NCBI RefSeq assembly: GCF_002257665.1
Contig: NZ_MQWB01000001.1
Span: forward strand, 2,642,370-2,706,369
Reading direction: 5' to 3'
Length of the DNA: 64,000 bases
DNA from: Rubricoccus marinus
GTDB taxonomy: Bacteria; Bacteroidota; Rhodothermia; Rhodothermales; Rubricoccaceae
Shown here: positions 1-7,809 of the stretch, one piece after another
Layout: every line of letters begins with the position of its first letter
Position numbering within the stretch: position 1 is the first letter of the stretch
The notes under the pieces: generated by a model
Database searches by the model: none
Told to the model about the DNA's origin: nothing
The model's input: the letters and a program-made list of their open reading frames with translations, nothing else
Translations under genes and position numbers: made by a program

Positions 1-1
1 C

Positions 2-2881
2 CGGCTTCTGGCGTCCTGCGGCGAAGTGGGCTGCCCGCTCGTGCTGCCGCCGGGGACCCGGTTGAGCGTGCTCGTAGTGATGCCCGGCACGCCGCCAGAG
101 GTGGAGGTCCGCCTAAGCGCCGAGCTCGGCGCGCTGGTGTGGCGCGAGGGCGAGGCGACAGCCTTCGAGGCTCGGCTCTCCGAGGCCGTGCAGGAGGCGA
201 TTCCCGACGCCGTGGTCCGCGCGTTCGTCGAGGGCACGGTGCCCACGGACGACCGGACGCTGCGGCCTCTGGCGTCGCTCGCGATCGCGGCGCCCGTCCC
301 GCCGGCAACGCTTCCGCCGGGCGCGGCCCCGCTCGTGCGCCGCATCGGCGCGCCGCACGTGCCAGAGGCCGGGTTGGAAGGCCGGCACCTCGCGCTGTGG
401 CCCAGCCACGGCTGGTACTACGAGAACAGCCTGGACCGCTGGGAGTGGCAGCGCGCCCGCGTGTTCACGACCGTCGAGGACCTCCTCCCCTTCGCGTTTA
501 TCCAGCGCCACCTCGCGCCGATGCTGGAGCGGGCCGGCGCGAACGTGCTCATACCACGCGAGCGCGATCCGCAGCCCAACCAGGCCATCGTGGACAACGA
601 CGGCCGCGCCGACGGCCGCTACGCCGAGCGCGGCCGCTGGCGCCGCGCCGGCGACGGCTTCGCGCACCGACCGCCCTATCGCGGCACGACGAACCCGTTC
701 ACGCTGGGCACGGCGCGCTCGGTCCAGGCCTCTGGCGAGGCCAACGCCGAAGCCGTCTGGGTGCCCGAAATCCCCGAGACAGGCGACTACGCCGTCTACG
801 TTTCCTACAAGCAGGAGGACGGCAACGTCGAGGACGCGCGCTACGCCGTCCGCCACGCGGGCGGGACCACGCGCTTCGCCGTCAACCAGACGATGGGCGG
901 CGGCACGTGGGTCTACCTCGGCACGTTCACCTTCGCCAGAGGCGCCGATGCCGGCGCCGCGAGCGTTGTCCTCACCAACGCCAGCGCAACGCCCGGCCGG
1001 ACGGTCTCCGCGGACGCGGTCCGCTTTGGCGGCGGCATGGGCGAGGTGGAGCGCGGGGGCAGCACCTCCGGCCGGCCCCGCTGGGTAGAGGGCGCCCGCT
1101 ACTACGAGCAGTTCGCCGGCTTCCCGGACTCCACGGTCTACGCCGTCTCCGGCGAGAACGACTACAAGGACGACTACCAGAGCCGCGGCGAGTGGGTCAA
1201 CCACCTCCGAGGCGCGCCCTATGGCCCCACTGGCGACCGCGACGCCAGAGGCCTCGGCATCCCCGTCGACCTCTCGCTCGCGTTCCACACCGACGCCGGG
1301 CGCACGACCGACGGCAGCGTGATCGGCACGCTGCTGATCTACAACACGAAGGGTATGGACACGACCACGGTCTTCCCCGATGGCCGCTCGCGCCGCGCCA
1401 ACCGACGCCTGGCCGAGCTCTCGCGCGAGGACATCGTGGACGACCTCCGCGCGAACTGGAAAACGGACTGGACCTTCCGCGACTACTGGAACCGGCCCTA
1501 CTCCGAGGCCACGCGCCCCAACGTGCCCGCGCTCCTGCTAGAGCTCCTCTCGCACCACAACCCGACCGACATGCGGTACGCGCTGGACCCGCGCTTCCGC
1601 CACGACGCCTCTCGCGCGATCTACAAGTCCATCGGGCGCTTTCTCGCCGAGCAAAACGGCACCCGCTTCGTGCCGCAGCCTCTGGCGCCGACGCACCTCG
1701 TCGCCACGTTCTCCGGCGGCAACGTGGTCGTGAGCTGGATGCCGCAGGTGGACCCGTTGGAGCCTCTGGCGCGGCCCACCCAGTACGTCCTCTACCGGCG
1801 CGAGGACCGGCGCGACGGTGACGCCAGCGGCTGGGACGGGGGCACGCTCGTCAACGGTACGGATGTGACCATCGCGCCGCCCGCACGAGGGCGCGTCCTG
1901 AGCGTCCGCGTGGCGGCCGTCAACAGTGGCGGCGAGAGCGAGCCCAGCGAAGCACTGGCCGTCGGCATCGGACGCGACGACGCCGCGCCGATCCTCGTCG
2001 TGAACGGGTTCGACCGGACCGCCGCCCCGGCCTTCGTCTCCGAAGGCGACTGGATCGGCTTCGACCGAGACCTCGACGAGGGCGTCGCGGACGGCTTCGA
2101 CGTGAACACCGTCGGCGATCAGTACGAGTTCGACACGACGGTCCCGTGGGTGGACGACGACCAGCCCGGCCACGGCGGCTCGGACGCCGACCTGGAAACG
2201 CTCGTCCTCGCGGGCAACACCCGCGATTTCGTGGCCGTGCACGGCCGCGCGCTCCTCGCCAGCGGCCGCTCCTTCGTGAGCGCCAGCGACGAGGCGGTCA
2301 TGGACGGGCTCGTGCCTCTGGCGGCGTTCCCCGTCGTGGACCTCGTGATGGGCGAGGAGAAGACGACGCCCCACCCCGACTCCGGCCGCGCGCCGGACTT
2401 CGCCGTTTGGCCCGCCGCGCTCCGCGACGCGCTCACGACGTACGCCAGAGGCGGGGGCCGCATCTTCGCCTCTGGCGCCTACCTCGGCAGCGACGCCGCC
2501 GAGGACGCCGACGCCCAGGTCTTCCTCTCTGAGATCCTCGGCGTCCGCTGGCGGACCGGCTACGCGGCCGTGACCGGCGCCGTCGAAAGCGTGAGTCCGG
2601 CTCTGCTGCCTCTCGGCAGCGAACTCGCGTACAACGTCGACAACCGCCGCGACGTCTACCGCGTGGAGGCGCCCGACGGCCTGGTGCCCGCCGGTCCGCG
2701 CGGAACCGTCGCGCTGCGCTATTCGGAGAACTCGATCTCGGCGGGCGTGGTCGCTCCGGGCGCCGTCACGCTGGGCTTCCCCTTCGAGGCGATCCCGGAC
2801 GCCGACGCGCGCCAGAGGCTGATGGCGGCGATTCTCCGCGCGCTGGAAAGCGGCGCCGGCCGCCCCGGAGCCGACCGGTAG
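2..2881 (+). CDS. Golvesin C-terminal-like / amidase-like exported protein (5' partial)
   Basis: The frame is open to the window edge, so the true start lies upstream. The first in-window codons read L-A-S-C, a possible lipobox, which would make this a lipoprotein. An N-acetylmuramoyl-amidase-like scaffold is suggested by the SHGWYYE segment (about nt 405-425) and the ELLSHHN segment (about nt 1540-1560). It is interrupted by a golvesin C-terminal-like beta domain (about nt 740-1035). A fibronectin-III-like segment follows (about nt 1675-1970), then a C-terminal domain of unknown role. This resembles Bacteroidota proteins annotated as golvesin-domain proteins or xanthan lyase. Envelope glycan or peptidoglycan processing is inferred, not shown. 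The gene carries about ten copies of the iterated motif. Confidence 0.7.
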   Translation, partial: RLLASCGEVGCPLVLPPGTRLSVLVVMPGTPPEVEVRLSAELGALVWREGEATAFEARLSEAVQEAIPDAVVRAFVEGTVPTDDRTLRPLASLAIAAPVPPATLPPGAAPLVRRIGAPHVPEAGLEGRHLALWPSHGWYYENSLDRWEWQRARVFTTVEDLLPFAFIQRHLAPMLERAGANVLIPRERDPQPNQAIVDNDGRADGRYAERGRWRRAGDGFAHRPPYRGTTNPFTLGTARSVQASGEANAEAVWVPEIPETGDYAVYVSYKQEDGNVEDARYAVRHAGGTTRFAVNQTMGGGTWVYLGTFTFARGADAGAASVVLTNASATPGRTVSADAVRFGGGMGEVERGGSTSGRPRWVEGARYYEQFAGFPDSTVYAVSGENDYKDDYQSRGEWVNHLRGAPYGPTGDRDARGLGIPVDLSLAFHTDAGRTTDGSVIGTLLIYNTKGMDTTTVFPDGRSRRANRRLAELSREDIVDDLRANWKTDWTFRDYWNRPYSEATRPNVPALLLELLSHHNPTDMRYALDPRFRHDASRAIYKSIGRFLAEQNGTRFVPQPLAPTHLVATFSGGNVVVSWMPQVDPLEPLARPTQYVLYRREDRRDGDASGWDGGTLVNGTDVTIAPPARGRVLSVRVAAVNSGGESEPSEALAVGIGRDDAAPILVVNGFDRTAAPAFVSEGDWIGFDRDLDEGVADGFDVNTVGDQYEFDTTVPWVDDDQPGHGGSDADLETLVLAGNTRDFVAVHGRALLASGRSFVSASDEAVMDGLVPLAAFPVVDLVMGEEKTTPHPDSGRAPDFAVWPAALRDALTTYARGGGRIFASGAYLGSDAAEDADAQVFLSEILGVRWRTGYAAVTGAVESVSPALLPLGSELAYNVDNRRDVYRVEAPDGLVPAGPRGTVALRYSENSISAGVVAPGAVTLGFPFEAIPDADARQRLMAAILRALESGAGRPGADR

Positions 2882-2899
2882 GCCTCTGGCGCCAGAGTC

Positions 2900-3181
2900 T
2901 CACATCTCCCCCATGCGTACGAGTGCCTCTTTGATCTGGTGGATGCCCCAGACCAGAGCGATCAGCCCTAGCGGAGCCAGTGCACCCAGGGTCTCGAAGC
3001 GGGTTTCGTTCGCGAGCTCATCCTCCTCGTCCGGCGCGTCCAGAAGAGCCTGCCGGTTCCCAGCCCGTCCTCCCGAGTAGCGCTCAGACTCCCAGATTAG
3101 ATGGAGGAGGCGGACCGATATGTACACGACCGGTACCCCGACGGCACTCAAGCCAAGGCCGAACTGAAGAACGGGGTGCAT
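2900..3181 (-). CDS. Small two-helix membrane protein, unknown function
   Basis: This short protein (about 93 aa) begins at the ATG of MHPVLQFGLGLSAVG. Longer in-frame starts exist up to 3226 but add a non-hydrophobic leader, so the internal ATG is preferred. A hydrophobic segment lies near the N terminus (LGLSAVGVPVVYISVRLL) and another near the C terminus (LGALAPLGLIALVWGI). They are separated by an acidic linker of about 40 residues containing DAPDEEDE. No family is recognised. It lies between the golvesin-type gene (convergent, 18 bp gap) and another minus-strand membrane protein, and it contains no copy of the iterated motif, unusual for this window. Confidence 0.55.
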   Translation of the reverse strand: MHPVLQFGLGLSAVGVPVVYISVRLLHLIWESERYSGGRAGNRQALLDAPDEEDELANETRFETLGALAPLGLIALVWGIHQIKEALVRMGEM

Positions 3182-3240
3182 GGAACATGGGACGCTCGTC
3201 TCGAAAGGTAGTAGCCCGCAACGCACTCACTATCTGCGCC

Positions 3241-3260
3241 GGCCTCTGGCGCCAGAGGCC
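3241..3260. repeat. Head-to-head motif pair, 20-bp perfect palindrome
   Basis: Two copies of the iterated motif meet to form GGCCTCTGGCGCCAGAGGCC. It sits 3 bp beyond the stop of the minus-strand gene ending at 3264. In RNA it would fold into a strong hairpin. No T-run follows, so terminator activity is only inferred. Confidence 0.75.
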
Positions 3261-3263
3261 CGG

Positions 3264-4100
3264 TTAGGACCTCGCCCGGTTTGGACCTCTGGCGCCGCCG
3301 GATGCGGGCGCCGCCTCCAGCGGCGCGTCTAGAAGTGATGCGTCCAGGAGCGAGTTGGCAGAAGTCTGACCCTCCTGGTCGACCTGCGCGGGCGAGGTGT
3401 CCGTGAGGTGCTGCGCGATGCGGTCGGCGAGAGACTCCGTCTCCCCGATCATGCGCTTCCGGCGCGAGCGGACGTACCCCGTGAGCCAGGAGCCGCCTCC
3501 GATCACGCCGAGAGCGGTCACCAGCACGACGGCCGCGATCCCCGCCGCGTCGCCCATCCCGAGGACTTCGGCGACGAACGCGCCGAGCAGCATCGCGACG
3601 GGAAACGAGAACACCGCGGCGATCGCGTGCGCGATCACGCGCTCGTTGTCCGTCCCCGCATCCTCTTTCTGAACGCGGAGCAGCGTCCGGTCCTCCCGAG
3701 GACTGAGCGTGACGGTCGTCCGCACGCCAGAGGCCGCGCTGTGCGTCCACTCTTCCGCCTCACCAAACGAAGAGGTCTCCTTTTCCCACCACGACGAACT
3801 GGTCCCGAACTCGCGCCGCAGCGAGGCCACGGTGTCCTCCCACGCGCCCTGCGCCATCGGCCCCTCTATCCAGCGCTCCGCGACCGCGATCCGCGACGAC
3901 GCCCGCACGCCTCTGGCGTCGACCTCCGCCGCGGCGGCGCGCACCGAGGCGACGTCCAGGCCCGCCTCTCGCGCCGCGTGCTCCACCTCCGCCAGGGTCA
4001 GTCCGGCAACGGGCTCCCGCGAGTGCGCGGCCTGCTCGCGCTCGGCCGCGCGCGCAAAGATGGCCGCGACTTCGGCTTCGGAATACGTGCGGTCAGGCAT
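3264..4100 (-). CDS. Hypothetical protein with C-terminal two-TM domain
   Basis: A 278-residue protein starting at MPDRTYSEAEVAAIF. The reading frame extends far upstream, but that part is antisense overlap with the acetyltransferase gene, so the start at 4100 is chosen. The N-terminal 70 residues are a helical, Glu/Ala-rich segment (TYSEAEVAAIFARAAEREQ). A central region with beta-strand character follows, then two hydrophobic helices (about residues 175-225). The last 50 residues are low complexity and end in motif-encoded ASGGARG. This layout is seen in uncharacterised membrane proteins of Bacteroidota, Gemmatimonadota and similar groups; no biochemical role is known to me. It probably follows the GNAT gene in the same direction (80 bp gap). 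Confidence 0.6.
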   Translation of the reverse strand: MPDRTYSEAEVAAIFARAAEREQAAHSREPVAGLTLAEVEHAAREAGLDVASVRAAAAEVDARGVRASSRIAVAERWIEGPMAQGAWEDTVASLRREFGTSSSWWEKETSSFGEAEEWTHSAASGVRTTVTLSPREDRTLLRVQKEDAGTDNERVIAHAIAAVFSFPVAMLLGAFVAEVLGMGDAAGIAAVVLVTALGVIGGGSWLTGYVRSRRKRMIGETESLADRIAQHLTDTSPAQVDQEGQTSANSLLDASLLDAPLEAAPASGGARGPNRARS

Positions 4101-4180
4101 CGGGAGCGGTGAGGTGGGAGCGGCGGCAGAGTACGCCCTCACGCACCCCTGGGATGCGCCTGCGCCTCTGGCGGCCGCAC

Positions 4181-5149
4181 CTAGAGCCGCTTCTCGAAAC
4201 GGTGGAACACGCGCGAGACGTGCGCCCCGGCGTAGTGCGCGTAAAAGCCGACCGGCGCCACCCACGGGATCGTGGCCGAAGCCAGCCCCTGCGCCGCGAG
4301 GTCGCGCAGGCAGCGCCGGCAGAGGACGCCCCCGATGCCCAGCCCGCGCGCCTCTGGCGCCGTGCCCATCGGCCCAAACCAGCCCGTGCCGACGTTGTTG
4401 GCGTCGTACCCCGAGAAGCCGAGCAGCGCGTCGCCGCGCCACGCGAGGTGGAGCGAGACCGGACGTTGGTCGAACGTGCCCGCGATCTCCGGCTTCCACG
4501 CGGGCCAGTGCACGTCCAGAAACGCCATCACCGCGCCCCGCTCGTCCTCTCGGGCGCGGCGGACCTCCACGCCAGAGGCCAGCAGCGCGGCCTCCTTTTC
4601 GGCCGTGTTCCAGCTCTCCGCGCCTAGGTCCACGTGCATGTTGACCGCCTCGCCGACCGACTCGTAGCCGTGCTTTTGCACGAACAGCCATCCCGGCGTG
4701 TACCGCAGGTCGATCCCAGGGATCAGGTAGTTGGGCGAGCACTCGGCGACGCGGACCGTCTCGGCGCCACGCGCCTTAAGCCCGGCCTCCACCGCTTCCA
4801 GAAGCCGCCCGCCGATGCCCTCGCGCCGGGCCTCTGGCACCACGCAGATCATCTTGACCGTCCCACGCGTCTCGTTCGGCGCCCCCCACAGTGCCCCCAG
4901 CGCAAAGCCGAGGAGGAGACTGGGGACCGGGGACTGGGGACTGGCAAGACCGCCACCAGAGGCTTCCAACTCGGAACCCGGAACTCGGAACCCGGAACCT
5001 CCCTCGACAACGAGCGCCGGCCCTGCATTGGGCTCCCCCCACACCTTTTCGCGCAAGAGGCCGGGCGTGAGCAGGTCGTAGGGCGCGCTCCGGTTCCAGA
5101 GCGCGAGCAGCGCCGGGGCGTCGGACTCGCGGAGCGGACGAAGGGTCAT
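4181..5149 (-). CDS. Tandem-domain GNAT N-acetyltransferase
   Basis: A 322-residue protein starting at MTLRPLRESDAPALLALWN. Two GNAT domains are visible. The N-terminal one has the acetyl-CoA loop ARREGIGGRLLEA, the C-terminal one ARGLGIGGVLCRR, both fitting the R/Q-x-x-G-x-G/A signature. The substrate cannot be told. An insertion of about 30 residues between strands of the N-terminal domain (GFRVPGSELEASGG then SPQSPVPSLLLG) is encoded by short tandem repeats at 4918-4999 and keeps the frame. The region upstream of the start is a repeat-rich spacer. The domain assignment is secure; acetylation of a small amine or protein N-terminus is family inference. Confidence 0.85.
   Translation of the reverse strand: MTLRPLRESDAPALLALWNRSAPYDLLTPGLLREKVWGEPNAGPALVVEGGSGFRVPGSELEASGGGLASPQSPVPSLLLGFALGALWGAPNETRGTVKMICVVPEARREGIGGRLLEAVEAGLKARGAETVRVAECSPNYLIPGIDLRYTPGWLFVQKHGYESVGEAVNMHVDLGAESWNTAEKEAALLASGVEVRRAREDERGAVMAFLDVHWPAWKPEIAGTFDQRPVSLHLAWRGDALLGFSGYDANNVGTGWFGPMGTAPEARGLGIGGVLCRRCLRDLAAQGLASATIPWVAPVGFYAHYAGAHVSRVFHRFEKRL
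4918..4999. repeat. Short tandem repeats inside the acetyltransferase gene
   Basis: Two neighbouring tracts: 4918-4944 iterates a GGGGACTGG-like unit, and 4969-4999 has about two copies of a 14-bp unit GGAACCCGGAACTC. Together with the segment between them they add about 30 codons in frame to the GNAT N-terminal domain. The composition looks like intergenic dispersed-repeat DNA inside a gene. Confidence 0.7.
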
Positions 5150-5208
5150 CGGCCGCTGGCGCCAGAGGCGGCGGCATCGCAACCGAACACGTTCTCCCCT
5201 ACAGCGTC

Positions 5209-5228
5209 ATTCCCGCGCAGGCGGGAAT
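5209..5228 (+). repeat. dRS3-like palindrome, copy 1
   Basis: ATTCCCGCGCAGGCGGGAAT fits the ATTCCC-N8-GGGAAT consensus of neisserial dRS3 exactly. The flanks (GTC before, CCAG after) match copies 2 and 3 in inverted orientation, so conservation goes beyond the 20-bp core. Confidence 0.75.
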
Positions 5229-5357
5229 CCAGCGTACCGGAGGATCTCTCAAGCTGGCCGCCGGAGCAGAGGACGCGCGCCAGAGACGGTTCCACTCTCG
5301 CACGCCTCTCCCTGCTAGCTCGTGCCTTGCACAAGCCTCTGGCGCTCATCACCCTGG

Positions 5358-5377
5358 ATTCCCGCGTACGCGGGAAT
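5358..5377 (-). repeat. dRS3-like palindrome, copy 2
   Basis: ATTCCCGCGTACGCGGGAAT, in inverted orientation to copy 1 (CCTGG before, GACAG after). With copy 1 it bounds a 170-bp stretch without a gene. Confidence 0.75.
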
Positions 5378-5450
5378 GACAGCGTAGACAAGACAGGTCC
5401 CAGCAGGGAGAGACGAGAACAGACGAGAGACCGCACCATCGCGCCAGAGG

Positions 5451-7703
5451 CTAGGCCACGGCGGGCTCGGGCTCCTTCTTGCCGAACGTCGGGTCGATCT
5501 TGATCCGCGCGGCGACGAGGAAGCTCGGGATGGTCGCGATAAGGACCCAGGTAAAGAAGTTCTGGTAGCCGATGAGGTCCTCGAGCCAGCCGGAGAACAT
5601 GCCCGGGATCATCATGCCGAGCGCCATAAAGCCCGTCGCGATGGCGTAGTGCGCCGTCTTGCTGGTGCCTCTGGCGATGTAGATCAGCACCATCAGGAAG
5701 GCCGCGAAGCCGAAGCCGTAGCCGAACTGCTCCAGCGCGATGGCGAGGTTGACCCAGAGCAGGCTTTCGGGCCGCGCGATGGCGAGCACGAGGTAGACCG
5801 CGTTGGGCACGTTGATCGCCGCCACCATGGGCCAGAGCCACTTGCCGATGCCGTCGCGCGAGATCAGCCACCCGCCGAGGATGCCGCCGACCGTGAGGCA
5901 CGCCACGCCGACGGTCCCGTAGGTGAGCCCGACCTGCCCGGTCGTGAGCGCGAGGCCGCCGGCCTCCACGGGGTCCACGAGGAACGGGATGACGAGCTTG
6001 ACCACCTGCCCCTCGGCAAAGCGGTAGAGCAGCACAAACGCCACGGCGATGCCGATCTCCGGCTTCTCGAAAAATGTCGTGATGGCGTTCGCCAGAGGCG
6101 AGCCCGAGAACGGGAGCGCGCGGAACATGCGGCCCCACGGCCCGGTCGTGCGCGGCGCCACGATGCCGGCGATCATCATCGGGACGATGAGGATGGCGAG
6201 CAGGATCACGAACAGCGCGAGGAAGACGAGGTACTGCCCCACGCCAGAGGCGCCGCCCGCGCCTACGGCGCTGGGCACGTCGGCCGCCGGACGTGGGAGC
6301 GCGAAGAAGTGCCACGCCGTCAGCGCGAGAAAGACGCCCGCGATGGCGAAAAAGGTGATGGACCACGCGAGCGGGATGTTGCCACTCGTGGCGCGGAAGG
6401 TGGCGGCGGTCGGCTCGTCCAGGTTCTTGTCGAGCTGCACGACCGCCGCAAACGGCCGGTCCCAGTTCTCGGACGTGAACACGAACCGCTCGCCCTCGAT
6501 CAACTTCAGGCTCTCGTCGCCGTCGCTGTGCGTGAGCGTGACCGCGACCTCCTCGCCCTCTGGCGGCGGCCCCGAGAGCCGGAACGGCACGATGCCGACG
6601 TTGCCGGCGGTCGCTGAGACCTCGGCCGGGTCCTCGCCAAAGGCCGCCGAGATGCCGCGGCCCAGCGGGCCGGAGACGTAGCGCCCCCACAGAGAGGGCT
6701 CCTCCTCGGCCTCTGGCGCGCCGACTTCTGTCTCCCCTTCCGGCCCTTCGGCCGCGATGGCGTCGGTCGCGTCCGCAGCCGCGATCCCGCCCAGGCTATC
6801 GGACGGCGCCAGGCCGCCCGCACCGAGCGAGTCAGCGGTGGCGAGCGACGAATCCGCCAGCGGCCGGGCCTCTGGCGCGAGGGGCTGCACGTCGCCGCCG
6901 TAGAAGCCGTTGGCCTCGTTCTGCGCCTTCGCGGCGTCGATGAGCGCCGTGACCTCCTCGGCGGAGCGCGTCGCCAGAGGCACCTCGGGCGTCTCGGCGC
7001 CGAGGAGAACCGTGAGGTCCTCGCGCGCGGCGCCGGCGGGAGCCGTGAGTTCGGTCGCGCCCGACGGGAGCGCGTCCAGCCCAATGAGATCGGTACCGGC
7101 GGTGGCCGCGATGGCCGAAACCTGGACGGTCACGGGCTCCAGGCCGGTCGAGGCTTCCAGGCTGCCCGCGAGCAGCGGCACGAGCCCCTGGACGCCGAAG
7201 ATGGCCGCGCGGTACGCCGTGCTTCGCCAGCCGACCCACCACGCCTGATCGCCTTCGTCGAGCGCGAGCATGTAGAACCCGTCCGCCGAGATGTCGTGCG
7301 TGGCCGATGAGAACGCCAGAAGCCAGAAAAACGCCATCGTGCCCTGCACGAAGCCCGACGCGGGGATCATCAGCGCCACGCCCGCCAGCCCGCCGCCGAT
7401 GAGCACCTGCATCGCAAGGATCCAGAGCCGCTTCGTCTTGATCATCTCGACGAGCGGGCTCCAGAACGGCTTGATCACCCACGGCAGGTAGAGCCAGCTC
7501 GTGAACAGCGCGATCTCCGTGTTGCTCAGCCCCAGCCGCTTGAACAGCAGGACCGAGAGCACGGCCACCACCATGTACGGCACGCCCTCAGCGAAGTACA
7601 GCGAGGGCACCCACGCCAGAGGCGGACGCCGCTTCCCGTCGACGGGTGCGGTGGGGTCGCCAGAGGCGAGGGGCGCAGCGGGAGGGGTCGAAGCGTCAGC
7701 CAT
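5451..7703 (-). CDS. AmpG-like MFS transporter with large extramembrane insert
   Basis: A 750-residue permease. The N-terminal half has the AmpG-type start (LYFAEGVPYMVVAVLSVLLFKRLGLS cut short here: YFAEGVPYMVV at about residues 36-46) and helices to about residue 180. A soluble insert of about 260 residues follows (181-440). The insert is rich in Ala, Ser, Asp and Glu, carries several motif-encoded tripeptides (PLA, PEA) and ends in a more ordered beta-like part. The remaining helices run from 441 to the end and close with KKEPEPAVA. AmpG transports muropeptides in proteobacteria; the substrate here is unknown. Typical AmpG-like proteins are 420-500 aa, so the insert explains the extra length. 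It stands alone, with the MscS gene 107 bp upstream in the same direction. Confidence 0.8.
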   Translation of the reverse strand: MADASTPPAAPLASGDPTAPVDGKRRPPLAWVPSLYFAEGVPYMVVAVLSVLLFKRLGLSNTEIALFTSWLYLPWVIKPFWSPLVEMIKTKRLWILAMQVLIGGGLAGVALMIPASGFVQGTMAFFWLLAFSSATHDISADGFYMLALDEGDQAWWVGWRSTAYRAAIFGVQGLVPLLAGSLEASTGLEPVTVQVSAIAATAGTDLIGLDALPSGATELTAPAGAAREDLTVLLGAETPEVPLATRSAEEVTALIDAAKAQNEANGFYGGDVQPLAPEARPLADSSLATADSLGAGGLAPSDSLGGIAAADATDAIAAEGPEGETEVGAPEAEEEPSLWGRYVSGPLGRGISAAFGEDPAEVSATAGNVGIVPFRLSGPPPEGEEVAVTLTHSDGDESLKLIEGERFVFTSENWDRPFAAVVQLDKNLDEPTAATFRATSGNIPLAWSITFFAIAGVFLALTAWHFFALPRPAADVPSAVGAGGASGVGQYLVFLALFVILLAILIVPMMIAGIVAPRTTGPWGRMFRALPFSGSPLANAITTFFEKPEIGIAVAFVLLYRFAEGQVVKLVIPFLVDPVEAGGLALTTGQVGLTYGTVGVACLTVGGILGGWLISRDGIGKWLWPMVAAINVPNAVYLVLAIARPESLLWVNLAIALEQFGYGFGFAAFLMVLIYIARGTSKTAHYAIATGFMALGMMIPGMFSGWLEDLIGYQNFFTWVLIATIPSFLVAARIKIDPTFGKKEPEPAVA

Positions 7704-7809
7704 GTGCAGGGGTGGAGGGGCGCGGGGATGCTACGACAGCCGACCCTCGGCGGCGCGGCGTAACTCCGCCGCACGTTGCCAAGCGGCCTCTGGCGCGAGT
7801 GGCTACGGG

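Larger units (their letters stand above)
5150..5450. other. 301-bp spacer with repeats, no gene
   Basis: No credible gene. The spacer holds one motif copy at its GNAT end, two inverted ATTCCC-N8-GGGAAT palindromes (5209 and 5358) about 150 bp apart, a motif copy at 5337 and one at 5442. It separates the MFS permease gene from the GNAT gene; both are on the minus strand. Confidence 0.7.
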
